Positions 18,653 through 27,714 of a stretch of 64,000 nucleotides of DNA are shown here, one piece after another. The notes below the pieces were generated by a model, which worked only from the letters and a program-made list of their open reading frames with translations, was not told the origin of the DNA and ran no database searches. The DNA is taken from NCBI RefSeq assembly GCF_007786455.1, contig NZ_VNJK01000001.1, positions 2,254,074 through 2,318,073 of the forward strand. The letters are read 5' to 3'. How positions within the stretch are numbered: the stretch's first letter is position 1; every line of letters starts with the position of its first letter. Origin of the DNA: Paenibacillus agilis (GTDB lineage: Bacteria > Bacillota > Bacilli > Paenibacillales > Paenibacillaceae). A program made the translations under genes and the position numbers.

Positions 18653-19583
18653 ACTGCACCATCTCCCATTCCTGTTTCCGTTCATGAAGCGAGCTAGAAA
18701 TAATACGATCCAGCAGCTGAGTAAAGCTCAAACCAGCTGCAGCTGCGCTCTTCGGAAGCAGGCTGTTGGCGGTCATTCCAGGTAACGTATTGACCTCCAG
18801 TACGTACGGTATATCTTGATACAAAATCATATCGACCCTGGCATATACTTTACACTGCAGCATCCGATAACTGGCTAGCGCCGCATCGCGTACTCGCTGC
18901 TCAACATGAGGAGGAAGCTGAATCACTGTTTCCTCAGCACCACCAGTCTCATATTTCGCTTTATAGTCGAACCACTCCGAATGTACGGAACGAATACCAA
19001 TAATCGGGAATACCTCGCCATCCACGATCGAGCAGGTAAGCTCCGTTCCTCTAATGTATGGCTCAATTAAGATCGCTTGGTCCAAACGACTAGCCTCCTG
19101 AACAGCTGGCAACAGCTCCTGCTCATTATGCACAAGCTGGATGCCAATGCTGGACCCTCCCATGTTAGGCTTTGCGATAACAGGGAAATCCAGTGCTGCC
19201 ACAGCTTGCGGATTATAATCGTCCATCCCCTGCCAGCACAGACCTGCAGGAGTGTTTACGCCTCCTGCCTTCAGCAGCATTTTTGACAACTGCTTATTCA
19301 TACATAAGCTGCTTGCTAGAACACCGCTGCCTGTATAAGGAACGCCCAGTATATCTAGTGCTCCCTGAACCGTGCCATCTTCTCCATATTGACCATGCAG
19401 CGCTAATAGTGCGAGATCGATGCCAGCCTGCTGCACTTGACCGATTAAATCTGCTCGCTGATCGATCACGATTGCAATAACCTCGTATCGATTGCGATCC
19501 AAATGCTTAATCATCTCTTGACCTGTCTGTAAAGAAACCTCACGCTCAGAAGAAATACCACCCATAATGACGCCGATTCTCAT
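18645..19583 (-). CDS. ddl: D-alanine--D-alanine ligase
   Basis: A 312-residue ATP-grasp enzyme joining two D-alanines for peptidoglycan precursors. Visible motifs: GGISSEREVSLQTG at the N-terminus, LHGQYGEDGTVQG, KPNMGGSSIGI, YARVDMILYQD and the C-terminal EVNTLPGMTANSLLPK metal and substrate site. Length is typical. The start has a GAGG RBS. It follows a MocR-type gene by 67 bases and overlaps the aminotransferase gene, so it is the middle gene of a three-gene operon. Tandem TTAATTA repeats lie in the upstream gap. Confidence 0.95.
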   Translation of the reverse strand: MRIGVIMGGISSEREVSLQTGQEMIKHLDRNRYEVIAIVIDQRADLIGQVQQAGIDLALLALHGQYGEDGTVQGALDILGVPYTGSGVLASSLCMNKQLSKMLLKAGGVNTPAGLCWQGMDDYNPQAVAALDFPVIAKPNMGGSSIGIQLVHNEQELLPAVQEASRLDQAILIEPYIRGTELTCSIVDGEVFPIIGIRSVHSEWFDYKAKYETGGAEETVIQLPPHVEQRVRDAALASYRMLQCKVYARVDMILYQDIPYVLEVNTLPGMTANSLLPKSAAAAGLSFTQLLDRIISSSLHERKQEWEMVQYV

Positions 19584-19650
19584 GATGACACCTCGTTTTT
19601 TTATTGTACGTGTTTCTAAACCGTTTAATTAATGATCTTAATTATCGTAA

Positions 19651-21138
19651 TTACTTTAAAAGTCTTCGTACCTGTTCGCCGATGATTTGAATACCTTGCT
19701 TAATATCTTCATCTGACACTCGCGAGAACCCCAGCCGCAATGTATTCGTTCCTTCACCTTCTTGAATAAAAAATTTATCTCCTGGTGTAAAAATAACGCC
19801 TTGTTCTGTGCAAGCTTCTAGCAATTGACGTGTATTTACGCTGGGCGGGAAAGTAAGAAACAAATGTAATCCCCCGTCACCAGATAGCTGTGCTTCAGGG
19901 AGATAGGCTTCACAGCATGCCTTCGTCAGCTCGTATTTACGCTTATATTCCATGCGCGCTTTTTTTACATATTTATCGAAATTTCCATTGAGCAAATATT
20001 GATACAATATAGCCTGATCGAATGTTGAGGTATGAATGGTACGAGCGCGCTTTATACTTTCTAAATGATCGATGAGCGCCCTATCTCCAAGTACCCACCC
20101 TACACGCAAGCCAGGAAACAGCACCTTAGAGTGACTGCCAATATAGATGACTCCGTTCCCTTGCCCTGCTGTCGCGATTAAAGGCGCAACATGCGCTCCC
20201 GAATAACGCAGCTCCTCATTGAATCCATCCTCAATTACGGGAATCTGATAGCGCCTCATTAATTTCATTACGGCGCTGCGCTTCGCCGGCGACATCACGA
20301 CGCCTGTAGGATTATGATAAGAAGGAGTCAAATAAGCTAGATCAAAGCTGGCTGACTGCTGTTTCAATACGGATTCCAGCTGCTCCACATCAATACCGTC
20401 ACGCTCCATCGGAATACCTGTAATCTCAAATCCTTGCAGCTTCAAATTTTTGATCGCTGTATGATGGGTTGGATTTTCACAAATGGCTCTACCTTGGCGC
20501 CCCGAAGGACGTAGTGCAGACAGAACAATATCAAAACCCTCCGTAAATCCATTTGTAATCAGCATATCCTTGCCGGTTATATCGACACCTTTATTCTCCA
20601 TGTATCGCATCAAATAATCGATCAGCGGCTTGTAGCCTTTCGCATAGCCGTAATTGAGCAGTACCTGCCCTTCGATGGCCATTCGATCCATAAAGGCTCG
20701 CCGTACATCACCCAAGTCAAACAACTGCTCATCTGGAGCAATGCTTGTAAATGAGATCGTACCCTTTTGGGCGCGAATCCCCTGTTTCATCAAATCCAGC
20801 TCCACAGCCGATGCTGCGTACTCGTTTATTCGTGCTTTCCAGTCGATCTGCCAGGTAGGATTACTGGCAGTTGCTTCGTTATCTGCATTCGAATGACGTA
20901 CCATTGCAGCCACATAACTGCCTTTGCCGGGAATCGTATATGTAAATCCGTCATCTTCTAGACCTTCATAGGCTGCAATGACTGTGTTGCGGCTCACCTT
21001 TAGCAAATCGCTCATTTCTCTTGTAGCGGGCAGCTTCTGATCGGATTGATATGCCCCTTTTATAATTAAACGTTTGACGTATTCTTTCACTTGTATCGAG
21101 ACCGGACGGTCACGAACGACTTTAAAATCTTGGAACAT
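19651..21138 (-). CDS. MocR-family regulator (GntR HTH fused to aminotransferase fold), DdlR-like
   Basis: A 495-residue fusion. Residues 1-75 are a GntR winged helix (KLPATREMSDLLKVSRNTVIAAYEGL). Residues from about 130 are a type I aminotransferase fold with SYHNPTGVV and the PLP lysine in GSHSKVLFPGLRVGW. MocR proteins are PLP-sensing regulators. DdlR in Brevibacillus and Clostridioides activates ddl, and the same gene order here (regulator then ddl) supports that role, though the specific assignment is by context. An ATG start near GATGAAGG is likely. Confidence 0.85.
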   Translation of the reverse strand: MFQDFKVVRDRPVSIQVKEYVKRLIIKGAYQSDQKLPATREMSDLLKVSRNTVIAAYEGLEDDGFTYTIPGKGSYVAAMVRHSNADNEATASNPTWQIDWKARINEYAASAVELDLMKQGIRAQKGTISFTSIAPDEQLFDLGDVRRAFMDRMAIEGQVLLNYGYAKGYKPLIDYLMRYMENKGVDITGKDMLITNGFTEGFDIVLSALRPSGRQGRAICENPTHHTAIKNLKLQGFEITGIPMERDGIDVEQLESVLKQQSASFDLAYLTPSYHNPTGVVMSPAKRSAVMKLMRRYQIPVIEDGFNEELRYSGAHVAPLIATAGQGNGVIYIGSHSKVLFPGLRVGWVLGDRALIDHLESIKRARTIHTSTFDQAILYQYLLNGNFDKYVKKARMEYKRKYELTKACCEAYLPEAQLSGDGGLHLFLTFPPSVNTRQLLEACTEQGVIFTPGDKFFIQEGEGTNTLRLGFSRVSDEDIKQGIQIIGEQVRRLLK

Positions 21139-21182
21139 CCTTCATCGCCCCCATCTACAATGATGGCATACGAAGCGAGAGA

Positions 21183-21226
21183 AAAAAAGAACCACCGCAT
21201 TGGATTTTTCATCCTACGGTGGTTCT
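21183..21226 (-). terminator. Intrinsic terminator downstream of GNAT gene
   Basis: AGAACCACCG pairs with CGGTGGTTCT around a 19-base loop, followed by TTTTTTT on the minus strand. It ends the acetyltransferase unit starting at 21772. Confidence 0.85.
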
Positions 21227-21241
21227 ACTGCCTTCGTCCTA

Positions 21242-21772
21242 TCAATCGGATATTAATTTGGAATACATGTGGAGATCGTTAAATCTTCCATTTACTCTTT
21301 CATATTGTCTGAGTGTTCCCTCAAACGTAAAGTTTAACTTTTGAAGAAGTTTTATGGAGCTCACGTTGTCTAGTTCTACTTTGGCTTCAATTCGATTCAG
21401 TTGTAGATCTGAGAAGCCGTAATCTAGCAACGAGCGGACAGCTTCGGAAGCGTATCCTTTTCCCCAATATGCTTTAGCAATATCATAGCCGATTTCTGCT
21501 TTTGCATGCTCAAAATCTAAGTAGTTGAAACCACATGAACCTATAATTTCATTCGACTCCATCTCAATGATAGAGAAACGAATGGCTTTGTTATTCTGAG
21601 AAAGTTCATCCAGTAGTTTAATCATATCCTTAGCCTGATCTTCATCCGTAAAGGAAGTGACATTCATAAATTTGGTGACATCCGGATCAGACCAAATGCT
21701 AAATAAACTAGACGAATCGGATACTTTCATTTTTCTCAAATGCAAGCGATCTGTATATAACTCTACAATCAA
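21242..21772 (-). CDS. GNAT acetyltransferase, RimJ/RimL-like
   Basis: About 176 residues. It opens with the TDRLHLRKMKVSD pattern of the RimJ/RimL-like group and carries the acetyl-CoA loop in IAKAYWGKGYASEAVRSLLDYGF, then NRIEAKVELDNVSSIKLLQKLNF. The TTG at 21772 sits eight bases after GGGAGG and is preferred; the upstream GTG overlaps that ribosome binding site. The substrate is unknown; family members acetylate ribosomal-protein N-termini or small molecules. Confidence 0.8.
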   Translation of the reverse strand: MIVELYTDRLHLRKMKVSDSSSLFSIWSDPDVTKFMNVTSFTDEDQAKDMIKLLDELSQNNKAIRFSIIEMESNEIIGSCGFNYLDFEHAKAEIGYDIAKAYWGKGYASEAVRSLLDYGFSDLQLNRIEAKVELDNVSSIKLLQKLNFTFEGTLRQYERVNGRFNDLHMYSKLISD

Positions 21773-22058
21773 TATTTTCACCTCCCTTATATTAAAATAG
21801 TTGGTGTTGGAATATTGACCATCTGCGCATAGTTCAGTCCCTTCATGTATAAAGATAGTTTCATTGTACAGGATACGAAAGGCTTTAGCTACATTTTTTC
21901 ATCCAAAATGTGGTTTTTGTTTGAGTTCCAGGACAATTCTATTTTTTAATAGGAATCGATATTTTTTTATTGTAAGTTTTCATATAGGTGAACCCTTCTA
22001 GTAGCAGGGATTCAGGTTTATAAGTAACATCCTATCTAGTTAGCACGCCCCTAATAAT

Positions 22059-22093
22059 AAAAGGCTGCCCTTCATATAAAGGCAGCCTTTTTG
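22059..22093. terminator. Bidirectional intrinsic terminator
   Basis: AAAGGCTGCC pairs with GGCAGCCTTT around an 11-base loop, with a T-run on the plus side and TTTTATT on the minus side. It ends the Pro/Gly-rich gene. The rest of the 21782-22112 gap shows nothing recognisable. Confidence 0.85.
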
Positions 22094-22112
22094 AATATAT
22101 GATGAGATGAAG

Positions 22113-22490
22113 TTAAAAACAAGTAAATGAAACAATTTGCCTCAAGTCAACGCCGAAAAACATCCACCTTCCACGGAAAAATCTAAATCCTGACACTGAA
22201 GTTCGTCCTACAAAGGTTGGAAAGAACCAGAAGCTATCTCCATTTCTCAGCCAAACATACGTATTCCGAAACAAACATCTAGAAATAGCTCCGGGGTCAA
22301 CAGCCAAGGGAGACATTTGAGGGACAAATGGTGGAGGTGGCGCCGTTGGTCCCTGATGTCCTCCGCCTCCGGGTCCAGGTCCTGGTCCAGGTGGTGGGAA
22401 TGACGGTCCAGGTCCTAGACCTGGTGGCGGGCCTGGTGGAGGCATTAACGGTCCAGATGGACCTGGTCCTGGCAATGGTACAAATGCCAT
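22113..22490 (-). CDS. Pro/Gly-rich protein with conserved aromatic C-terminal domain
   Basis: 125 residues. Residues 1-60 are almost only Pro and Gly (GPGPGPGGGG and similar runs), a flexible collagen-like or extended segment. Residues 68-125 form a compact aromatic domain (CLFRNTYVWLRNGDSFWFFP, then FVGRTSVSGFRFF and FGVDLRQIVSFTC). Similar small proteins with this domain are common in Bacillus and Paenibacillus, but no function is assigned. There is no signal peptide. AAGGAG lies before the ATG, and a terminator follows, so this is a single-gene unit. A surface or spore-associated role is conceivable. Confidence 0.75.
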   Translation of the reverse strand: MAFVPLPGPGPSGPLMPPPGPPPGLGPGPSFPPPGPGPGPGGGGHQGPTAPPPPFVPQMSPLAVDPGAISRCLFRNTYVWLRNGDSFWFFPTFVGRTSVSGFRFFRGRWMFFGVDLRQIVSFTCF

Positions 22491-22627
22491 TTGATTTCAC
22501 TCCTTTTAAAGATAGGCTAAAACAATGTATGTTGGAGTGAATGCATCCGATTGGACGAATACCTACGCACAGTTAACTTTGTAAATTGAGGCTTTCTTAT
22601 TGGCTGTACTTATGTAATTCACCAGTT

Positions 22628-24190
22628 CTATGCTTCTACCACAATCTTCAGTTTCGAATCCCAGCGCCAAGACGGAGTCCCTTGCAAATGAATGCCGCCT
22701 ACCCACCTATCCAACTGCTCTATTTCTGCATATTCTGTTTTCCCATCTAGCATGTCCTGTCCCAGTGCCGTTACCTGCAGCACACTTTCTCGAAACGGCA
22801 GCGAAGACTGCTTCAAATCAGCAAACGGCACAATCCCCTTCTTAACTTCCAACAAGGGATTCGATACTTCAATAAGTGAGTTTAGTAGGTACCAAAACTC
22901 CAGATCGCCCATCCCAAGCTCATGAAGCCGGTCACCGACATGTTGAAACACCTCAATAGGTGTGTGAATTCCACTTGCTATCGTTTCCAATGTAACCTGC
23001 TCAATGATTCCTAGACCATTCAACACCGAAGGCAGACGTGCCAAGTGTGCCTCGAAAGCATGGTGTAGAAAAGGCAGAGCCGAAGTGTCCTGTACTAGCA
23101 GCTCCATCATGTTATTAGGATCTTCCGCTGCGTATGCCTCCCATGCTTTACTGCCCAGTTCTAACTCAGCAGTTCCAATAGGAGTCCATGTTCCGGATAA
23201 CGTTTCAAGCTGCTCTGTGCTCAGCTGGCCTAATCCACGAAATAGTTGGATTCCCGGATAAGATCCGATGCACAGCAAATTAAGTTTTGTATTGCCGAGC
23301 GGCCTTCCGTTAAACCAATTGAGCAAATAACTTAGCATGGTCTGATCGAAAAGATCATGCTCAAACCAAAGCACGACTTCATCATAATTGTGAAATTGGT
23401 GAAGCTTCTGCTCCTGCTCTTTGCCGATCCGGATATATTCGGACTCCGGGATCCCAAGTGTGCGCTCTAGGTACTTCGCCCGCAGCTCTCTGTTAGTGAA
23501 CGCGTCCATTTCTTTAAATACCGGGCCGAACGGATAGAGCTCTCGCCATACTAATATCTCCCCTTGAATATTTCCCTTGCGCAGCTTATCTGCTACTACA
23601 TCTCCATTAACAATATGAAGCATTCGTGTGCCTCCTTCATACAAATCAGTAAATACCGAAACAAAATCGGCTACATGCAAAGTGCTTTTTAGCTTCTTCC
23701 GCGCATCAAAGAGTCTCTTCTTCAATGCTGTCGAGGATATCTCCAACGTCTCTGATATTTCCCGGATGCTGTAGCCTTGAAAATAATAAAGCTGTACCGC
23801 AATACGCAAATGTGACGGCAGTTGTGCAACAGTTGCATGAAGAGTCTGGAATAACTCTCTTCTCTCGATAATCGTCTCCAGGCTTCCCTGATTATCGCTT
23901 GGCAGCTCAAGCTCATGAAGCGGAGACGTTTGAAATGACTTGCGTCGCAAATAGCGATAACACTGGCGCTCTACGATTACTTTGAACCACCCCGGAAAAC
24001 GTCTGGGATCCTGGAGCTTTTGCAGATTGGCGAAGGCTTCAACGAATGCTTCTTGAACCGCATCTTCTGCCAAATGGAGATCGTGTAATTTTTCATAAGC
24101 GACAGCTACAGCCATACCGCTGTAATGCTTAACCAATTCGTCATAGGCTTCCACATTGCCTCGCTTGGCCTCTTCCATCCACTGAAGCAC
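22628..24190 (-). CDS. ECF-type sigma factor fused to DUF1835-like domain
   Basis: 520 residues, much longer than the usual 170-200 of ECF sigmas. Residues 1-165 carry sigma region 2 (HYSGMAVAVAYEKLHDLHLAEDAVQEAFV) and region 4 (IAVQLYYFQGYSIREISETL). From about residue 188 a second module begins with MLHIVNGDVVADKL and QGEILVWRELYPFGPVF, the pattern of DUF1835 proteins normally encoded alone, followed by a DUF3658-like tail. No anti-sigma gene is adjacent, so the fused domain may control the sigma (inference). The start is GTG with GGAGG ten bases upstream. Confidence 0.82.
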   Translation of the reverse strand: MLQWMEEAKRGNVEAYDELVKHYSGMAVAVAYEKLHDLHLAEDAVQEAFVEAFANLQKLQDPRRFPGWFKVIVERQCYRYLRRKSFQTSPLHELELPSDNQGSLETIIERRELFQTLHATVAQLPSHLRIAVQLYYFQGYSIREISETLEISSTALKKRLFDARKKLKSTLHVADFVSVFTDLYEGGTRMLHIVNGDVVADKLRKGNIQGEILVWRELYPFGPVFKEMDAFTNRELRAKYLERTLGIPESEYIRIGKEQEQKLHQFHNYDEVVLWFEHDLFDQTMLSYLLNWFNGRPLGNTKLNLLCIGSYPGIQLFRGLGQLSTEQLETLSGTWTPIGTAELELGSKAWEAYAAEDPNNMMELLVQDTSALPFLHHAFEAHLARLPSVLNGLGIIEQVTLETIASGIHTPIEVFQHVGDRLHELGMGDLEFWYLLNSLIEVSNPLLEVKKGIVPFADLKQSSLPFRESVLQVTALGQDMLDGKTEYAEIEQLDRWVGGIHLQGTPSWRWDSKLKIVVEA

Positions 24191-24333
24191 TTTTTACGAA
24201 CCTCCTTTAACGGTGTATCTATAAGTAAAGTGCTGTTAATGATTTAAAAGGTTACCACGTGCTACTTATTATTTTTCCACATCTACGTGATTAATGATAG
24301 TAATATTGGAATACTGAGCAGGCATAACAAAGA

Positions 24334-24366
24334 TAAAAAACAGCCTGAAATGGTTCGGGCTGTTTA
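24334..24366 (-). terminator. Intrinsic terminator after BtrH-like gene
   Basis: ACAGCC/GGCTGT stem, followed by TTTTTTATC on the minus strand. Confidence 0.8.
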
Positions 24367-24380
24367 CTGTACATCGTCAA

Positions 24381-25439
24381 TCAGATGACGACTAATTTTT
24401 TATCAAGCATGTTAATTAGTTTTTGCAATAGAACTAATTCTTCATTTTTAAATTGGTCGAGCCGAATCTTCACCATTTCGAACATTTTTTTGTCTTCGCG
24501 AATTTTGTGACGAATGTATTGATCCCGCAGCTTCATTGCTCTTTTCGCTATATCCTTACATCCCTCCACAAGCTCTTCGTCGTACGGGATGATCCCCTTT
24601 TCTACCATGTATCCGATCCGATCACTCATCATTTTTTTGTGCTCCCAAATTACATGAAGGTTCCTCAAATCGTTTCGGTCTTTGAGCCGAGGATCGTTTT
24701 TCTCAGCGGCATCAAAGTACATTTGCAAATAATCGTATACTTTAATTCCGAACGCTTGTTCATTGTCATAAATGTAATTGATTCGGTTTAAATGGGTCTC
24801 TCCGTCTAAATAATCTTGAAGTTGATCGATCACAGATGTTGTATCAAAAGGATAAGGAAAATGCGGCTCGTATTTGTAAAAATACGTATGGTGATCATCT
24901 GTATACTTTTCCTTGAGAAGATGTCGCATGGAGTGGATAGCATCCTGAAACTCTTGGAACGAGATTTGTAAATTGCGGTAAACTTCTTTATTATCGAACA
25001 TGGAGACATAAAAGATACGTTGGTCCCAATCGAAACCATATATAAAAAGATGATGAGGGAAATGATGCTTTTGATAGCAGGCCGCTGTCGAGAGCTTAGA
25101 TTCGTCTAAAAACACGACACAGTAATAGCCGTTGCGGATTTGATCCGCGAAAAATTTGGGCCAAGCGTCCACTGCTAAACTGTCCAAAATCGAATAATTG
25201 ACGGAGCATGTGAGTAGAAATGGGTTATTAAAATTGAGCTCGTTGGGCTTCCCCCTGAAAAAATCGACATAGAATTGCCTATCGCCATCTAGAATTTTGC
25301 TTGTGCAGGACCATTGAATAAAATTGCTGTAATACCAAGGCATCGATTCTTCATGACCACTCGTAATTGAAAGCGTATAGGCCCACCGTAAAAACCCTTT
25401 AAGTGGTGGATTAAACACCGGAAGCTGTACAACATTCAT
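24381..25439 (-). CDS. BtrH-like (butirosin biosynthesis H N-terminal domain) protein
   Basis: 352 residues. The first 180 resemble the BtrH_N family: an NGYYCVVFLDES strand, a His-rich HHFPHHLFIYGFDWD segment and a FYVSMFDN strand, in the order seen in acyl-transferring members linked to butirosin and nonribosomal peptide loci. The C-terminal half is helical and charged without recognised motifs. The ATG at 25439 is seven bases after AGGGGAG. No biosynthetic genes are adjacent and it stands alone with its own terminator. The assignment rests on pattern only and is moderate. Confidence 0.45.
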   Translation of the reverse strand: MNVVQLPVFNPPLKGFLRWAYTLSITSGHEESMPWYYSNFIQWSCTSKILDGDRQFYVDFFRGKPNELNFNNPFLLTCSVNYSILDSLAVDAWPKFFADQIRNGYYCVVFLDESKLSTAACYQKHHFPHHLFIYGFDWDQRIFYVSMFDNKEVYRNLQISFQEFQDAIHSMRHLLKEKYTDDHHTYFYKYEPHFPYPFDTTSVIDQLQDYLDGETHLNRINYIYDNEQAFGIKVYDYLQMYFDAAEKNDPRLKDRNDLRNLHVIWEHKKMMSDRIGYMVEKGIIPYDEELVEGCKDIAKRAMKLRDQYIRHKIREDKKMFEMVKIRLDQFKNEELVLLQKLINMLDKKLVVI

Positions 25440-25738
25440 AGGTTTCTCCCCTTTTGATAAGTCCAATTAAAGCTATAAGTATGTTAGCGATTATATTTAC
25501 AGCAGTTTTAAATTTTCTCTACGAATTTGTACAACGATTTTGCTAAGACGATAAAAATGGCAGGCTTAGCTGCATGATCAGTACCGTGTTATTATATAAC
25601 GATAAATTTATACTTTCGTCTATATGATTATATTAACTTGCGAAAATTTTCCCCCTCGTAGGAAAATTACCTACTCAAGGAGACTTCAAGATACACTATT
25701 ATTACATTTGTCGTGATACAAAATGAAAGCGAAAATAT

Positions 25739-25775
25739 AAAAAAGTCGATTCCTTGTAAAGGAAATCGACTTTTG
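25739..25775. terminator. Bidirectional terminator after stalk-domain gene
   Basis: AAAAGTCGATTCC pairs with GGAAATCGACTTTT, with T-runs on both sides. The remaining 25440-25787 gap holds no gene I can support. Confidence 0.85.
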
Positions 25776-25787
25776 GTTGTCCGATAT

Positions 25788-26690
25788 TTACTTGGCATCC
25801 TTTCGTTTTTCACCTTCAATAGAGACGATAATCTTATTTTTATTTTCAGGTTGTGACCTATCAATCCGTCCAAGCTGCGTCTCGGCACCAGAGCTGTCAA
25901 TTTTGCCGAATTCGGTAGTGTCCATCATTACAATATCTGTAAAGTAAACAGCATTTCCAAACGCAGCAGGCTTCGTACCCCACTCACGTTTTTTAGTGTC
26001 TGACGAATCGTAAATATCTTCCGCCCATTCTACTTCAGAAAATCCATGTTCACTGATTTCAATATATTCTCTAAGACCTTTATGCTCTCTGATGAAGCGC
26101 AGAGACTCACCCTCTGGGAAAATATAACGGATGGTGAACCCTTCACCAGTCGATTCTAAGGCGCCCTTCTCACGAAAAACGGGTAACGAAGTCGCGATCT
26201 TTCGAGCATCAGCCAAGTTCCCGTTCACTAACGTTTCGAGTTGCTTCATGCGGGAAGGTGTTTGAACGATCGTATTTTTGCTCGGCTTATGGTAATAAAC
26301 GCTAGCCCCTAGTTGTTCAGACAGAAAACGAAGTGGTACATAAGTGCGACCATTACGGATCGTTACAGGAACATCCAATGTTTTTTTACTTCCATTGACT
26401 AGGGCCTCTTTCTTACCAGCAGTAAGCTGGATGTCTATTGACTTAGCTTTATTCGTAATATTTATCGTCTTTTTCTGTTTATCATAAGAATAGTTAGCCC
26501 ACGTAGGATCATTAAACGCAACCAATTGCACCAGCGTTCGGCCTTCTAGGGTCAAAATATCGTTTTGCCAAGTACTGTCGATAAAAACTTGTGGAGAAGG
26601 TTGTGCACCAGATGCTTGTACAGCCCCTCCCGTTGAAATCGTTCCCGAGACAAGCGCTGCTGCCATAATAGCTAGAAATCTTTTCTTCAT
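25788..26690 (-). CDS. Secreted protein with copper amine oxidase N-terminal-like (stalk) domain
   Basis: About 300 residues. A Sec signal peptide (MKKRFLAIMAAALVSGTIST, cleavage after VQA) is followed by a stalk domain whose hallmark is NGRTYVPLRFLSEQLGASV (about residues 112-130 of the mature-start numbering). The second half is unrecognised and acidic. Stalk-domain proteins are abundant in Paenibacillus cell envelopes. The ATG at 26690 has GGAGG upstream; the frame extends further but without a ribosome binding site. It is a single gene, ended by a strong terminator and divergent from the oxidoreductase at 27067. Confidence 0.85.
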   Translation of the reverse strand: MKKRFLAIMAAALVSGTISTGGAVQASGAQPSPQVFIDSTWQNDILTLEGRTLVQLVAFNDPTWANYSYDKQKKTINITNKAKSIDIQLTAGKKEALVNGSKKTLDVPVTIRNGRTYVPLRFLSEQLGASVYYHKPSKNTIVQTPSRMKQLETLVNGNLADARKIATSLPVFREKGALESTGEGFTIRYIFPEGESLRFIREHKGLREYIEISEHGFSEVEWAEDIYDSSDTKKREWGTKPAAFGNAVYFTDIVMMDTTEFGKIDSSGAETQLGRIDRSQPENKNKIIVSIEGEKRKDAK

Positions 26691-26938
26691 AACGTACCTC
26701 CGGGTTAGTGTTTTATATGTATTTATATATATAGACGCATCATCGTTCATGAAAGTTTCTATGCATTAGGAATGTCACAAAGAATATCCGCTTCCTGTAT
26801 ACAATCTTGCTGAGACTGGCAACCCTTCTTGACTATAATCGAGTCACAATGCACCCCAAAGTAGATTTTGGATATATAAATATAACCTTATAGAACTTTA
26901 AAGTACCTATAGCACCTAGAAGTGCCTACAGCACTTTT

Positions 26939-26950
26939 AAGTACGTACTT
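26939..26950. promoter_or_regulatory. Palindrome AAGTACGTACTT in divergent promoter region
   Basis: A perfect 12-bp palindrome, about 116 bases before the oxidoreductase start, next to further AAGTGC/GCACTT half-sites at 26920-26937. A candidate operator for one of the divergent genes. Similar half-sites occur upstream of the paralogue at 52092. Confidence 0.4.
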
Positions 26951-27066
26951 CACAATAAATCCAATATCCCGCACAATAGCATCTATAACCGGCCAATGAA
27001 TACCGCTTCATACAATCAATCATAAAAATCCGCCGGTAATATGATGCAAAGGAAGGTTGTTAACCT

Positions 27067-27627
27067 ATGAAAGCTCTTGTTACCGTCACTCACCCTCGCA
27101 AAGATTCCCTTACGTATGCAGTGATGGATCGTTTTGTCGAAGGTCTGAAACAAAACAATCACGAAATCGATTTGTTGCACTTAGACCACGATGGCTTCGA
27201 TCCTATTTATACCGTTAATGATGAGAAAGATTGGATGAGTCCTGACAAAATTTATTCTCCTGAGGTTCGAAAGGAAATGGACCGAATTGCAGCAGCAGAC
27301 ACACTTATTTACGTATTCCCGTTATGGCAGTACAGCGTACCTTCGATGCTTAAAGCGTATTTGGACAAAATATGGAACATGGGACTCTTTGGAAAAATGG
27401 GTGAGAAAAAGGTGCTATGGATCTGCCTTACCGGAGGAGATCAAGCCCATATGTTGAAATATAAGCGGGAAGAAATACTTACGCATTATCTTAATGTGTT
27501 GGTTTCCGGCTACGCTCGAGTGAAGGAATCCAAGGTTGAGCTGTTGCACGATACCCTTTCAGAATCCAAGCAACATATTGAAAGTTTGCTGGATCGCGCT
27601 TATCAGCTAGGGCTCGAGTACAAATAA
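27067..27627 (+). CDS. NAD(P)H oxidoreductase, flavodoxin-fold (KefF/MdaB-like)
   Basis: 186 residues of the flavodoxin_2 family. The N-terminal MKALVTVTHPRKDSLTYAVM forms the FMN phosphate loop, VFPLWQYSVPSMLKAYLDKIW is the flavin-edge signature, and CLTGGDQAHM follows. Such enzymes make two-electron reductions of quinones and other electrophiles, often in redox-stress responses. A GGAAGG lies upstream and an intrinsic terminator follows at 27674-27699. It is paralogous to the gene at 52092; both upstream regions carry AAGTRC half-sites. Confidence 0.88.
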   Translation: MKALVTVTHPRKDSLTYAVMDRFVEGLKQNNHEIDLLHLDHDGFDPIYTVNDEKDWMSPDKIYSPEVRKEMDRIAAADTLIYVFPLWQYSVPSMLKAYLDKIWNMGLFGKMGEKKVLWICLTGGDQAHMLKYKREEILTHYLNVLVSGYARVKESKVELLHDTLSESKQHIESLLDRAYQLGLEYK

Positions 27628-27673
27628 TTAAAGCACCTTCTCTATTATACAAATAAGCTGTTTAATACAATCA

Positions 27674-27699
27674 GAAAAGGACCTTAACCGGTCCTTTTT
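27674..27699 (+). terminator. Intrinsic terminator after oxidoreductase gene
   Basis: AAAAGGACC pairs with GGTCCTTTTT around a 7-base loop. Confidence 0.85.
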
Positions 27700-27714
27700 C
27701 ATTTGGGATCATAT

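Noticed and set aside
22360..22450. A tandem DNA repeat or CRISPR-like array in the Pro/Gly-rich gene
   Set aside because: The periodicity is codon repetition inside a coding frame with no spacers, so it is not a CRISPR array.
22297..22540. Frames on both strands across the Pro/Gly-rich gene
   Set aside because: They are shadows produced by the repetitive GGT/CCA codon content of the real gene on the minus strand (22113-22490).
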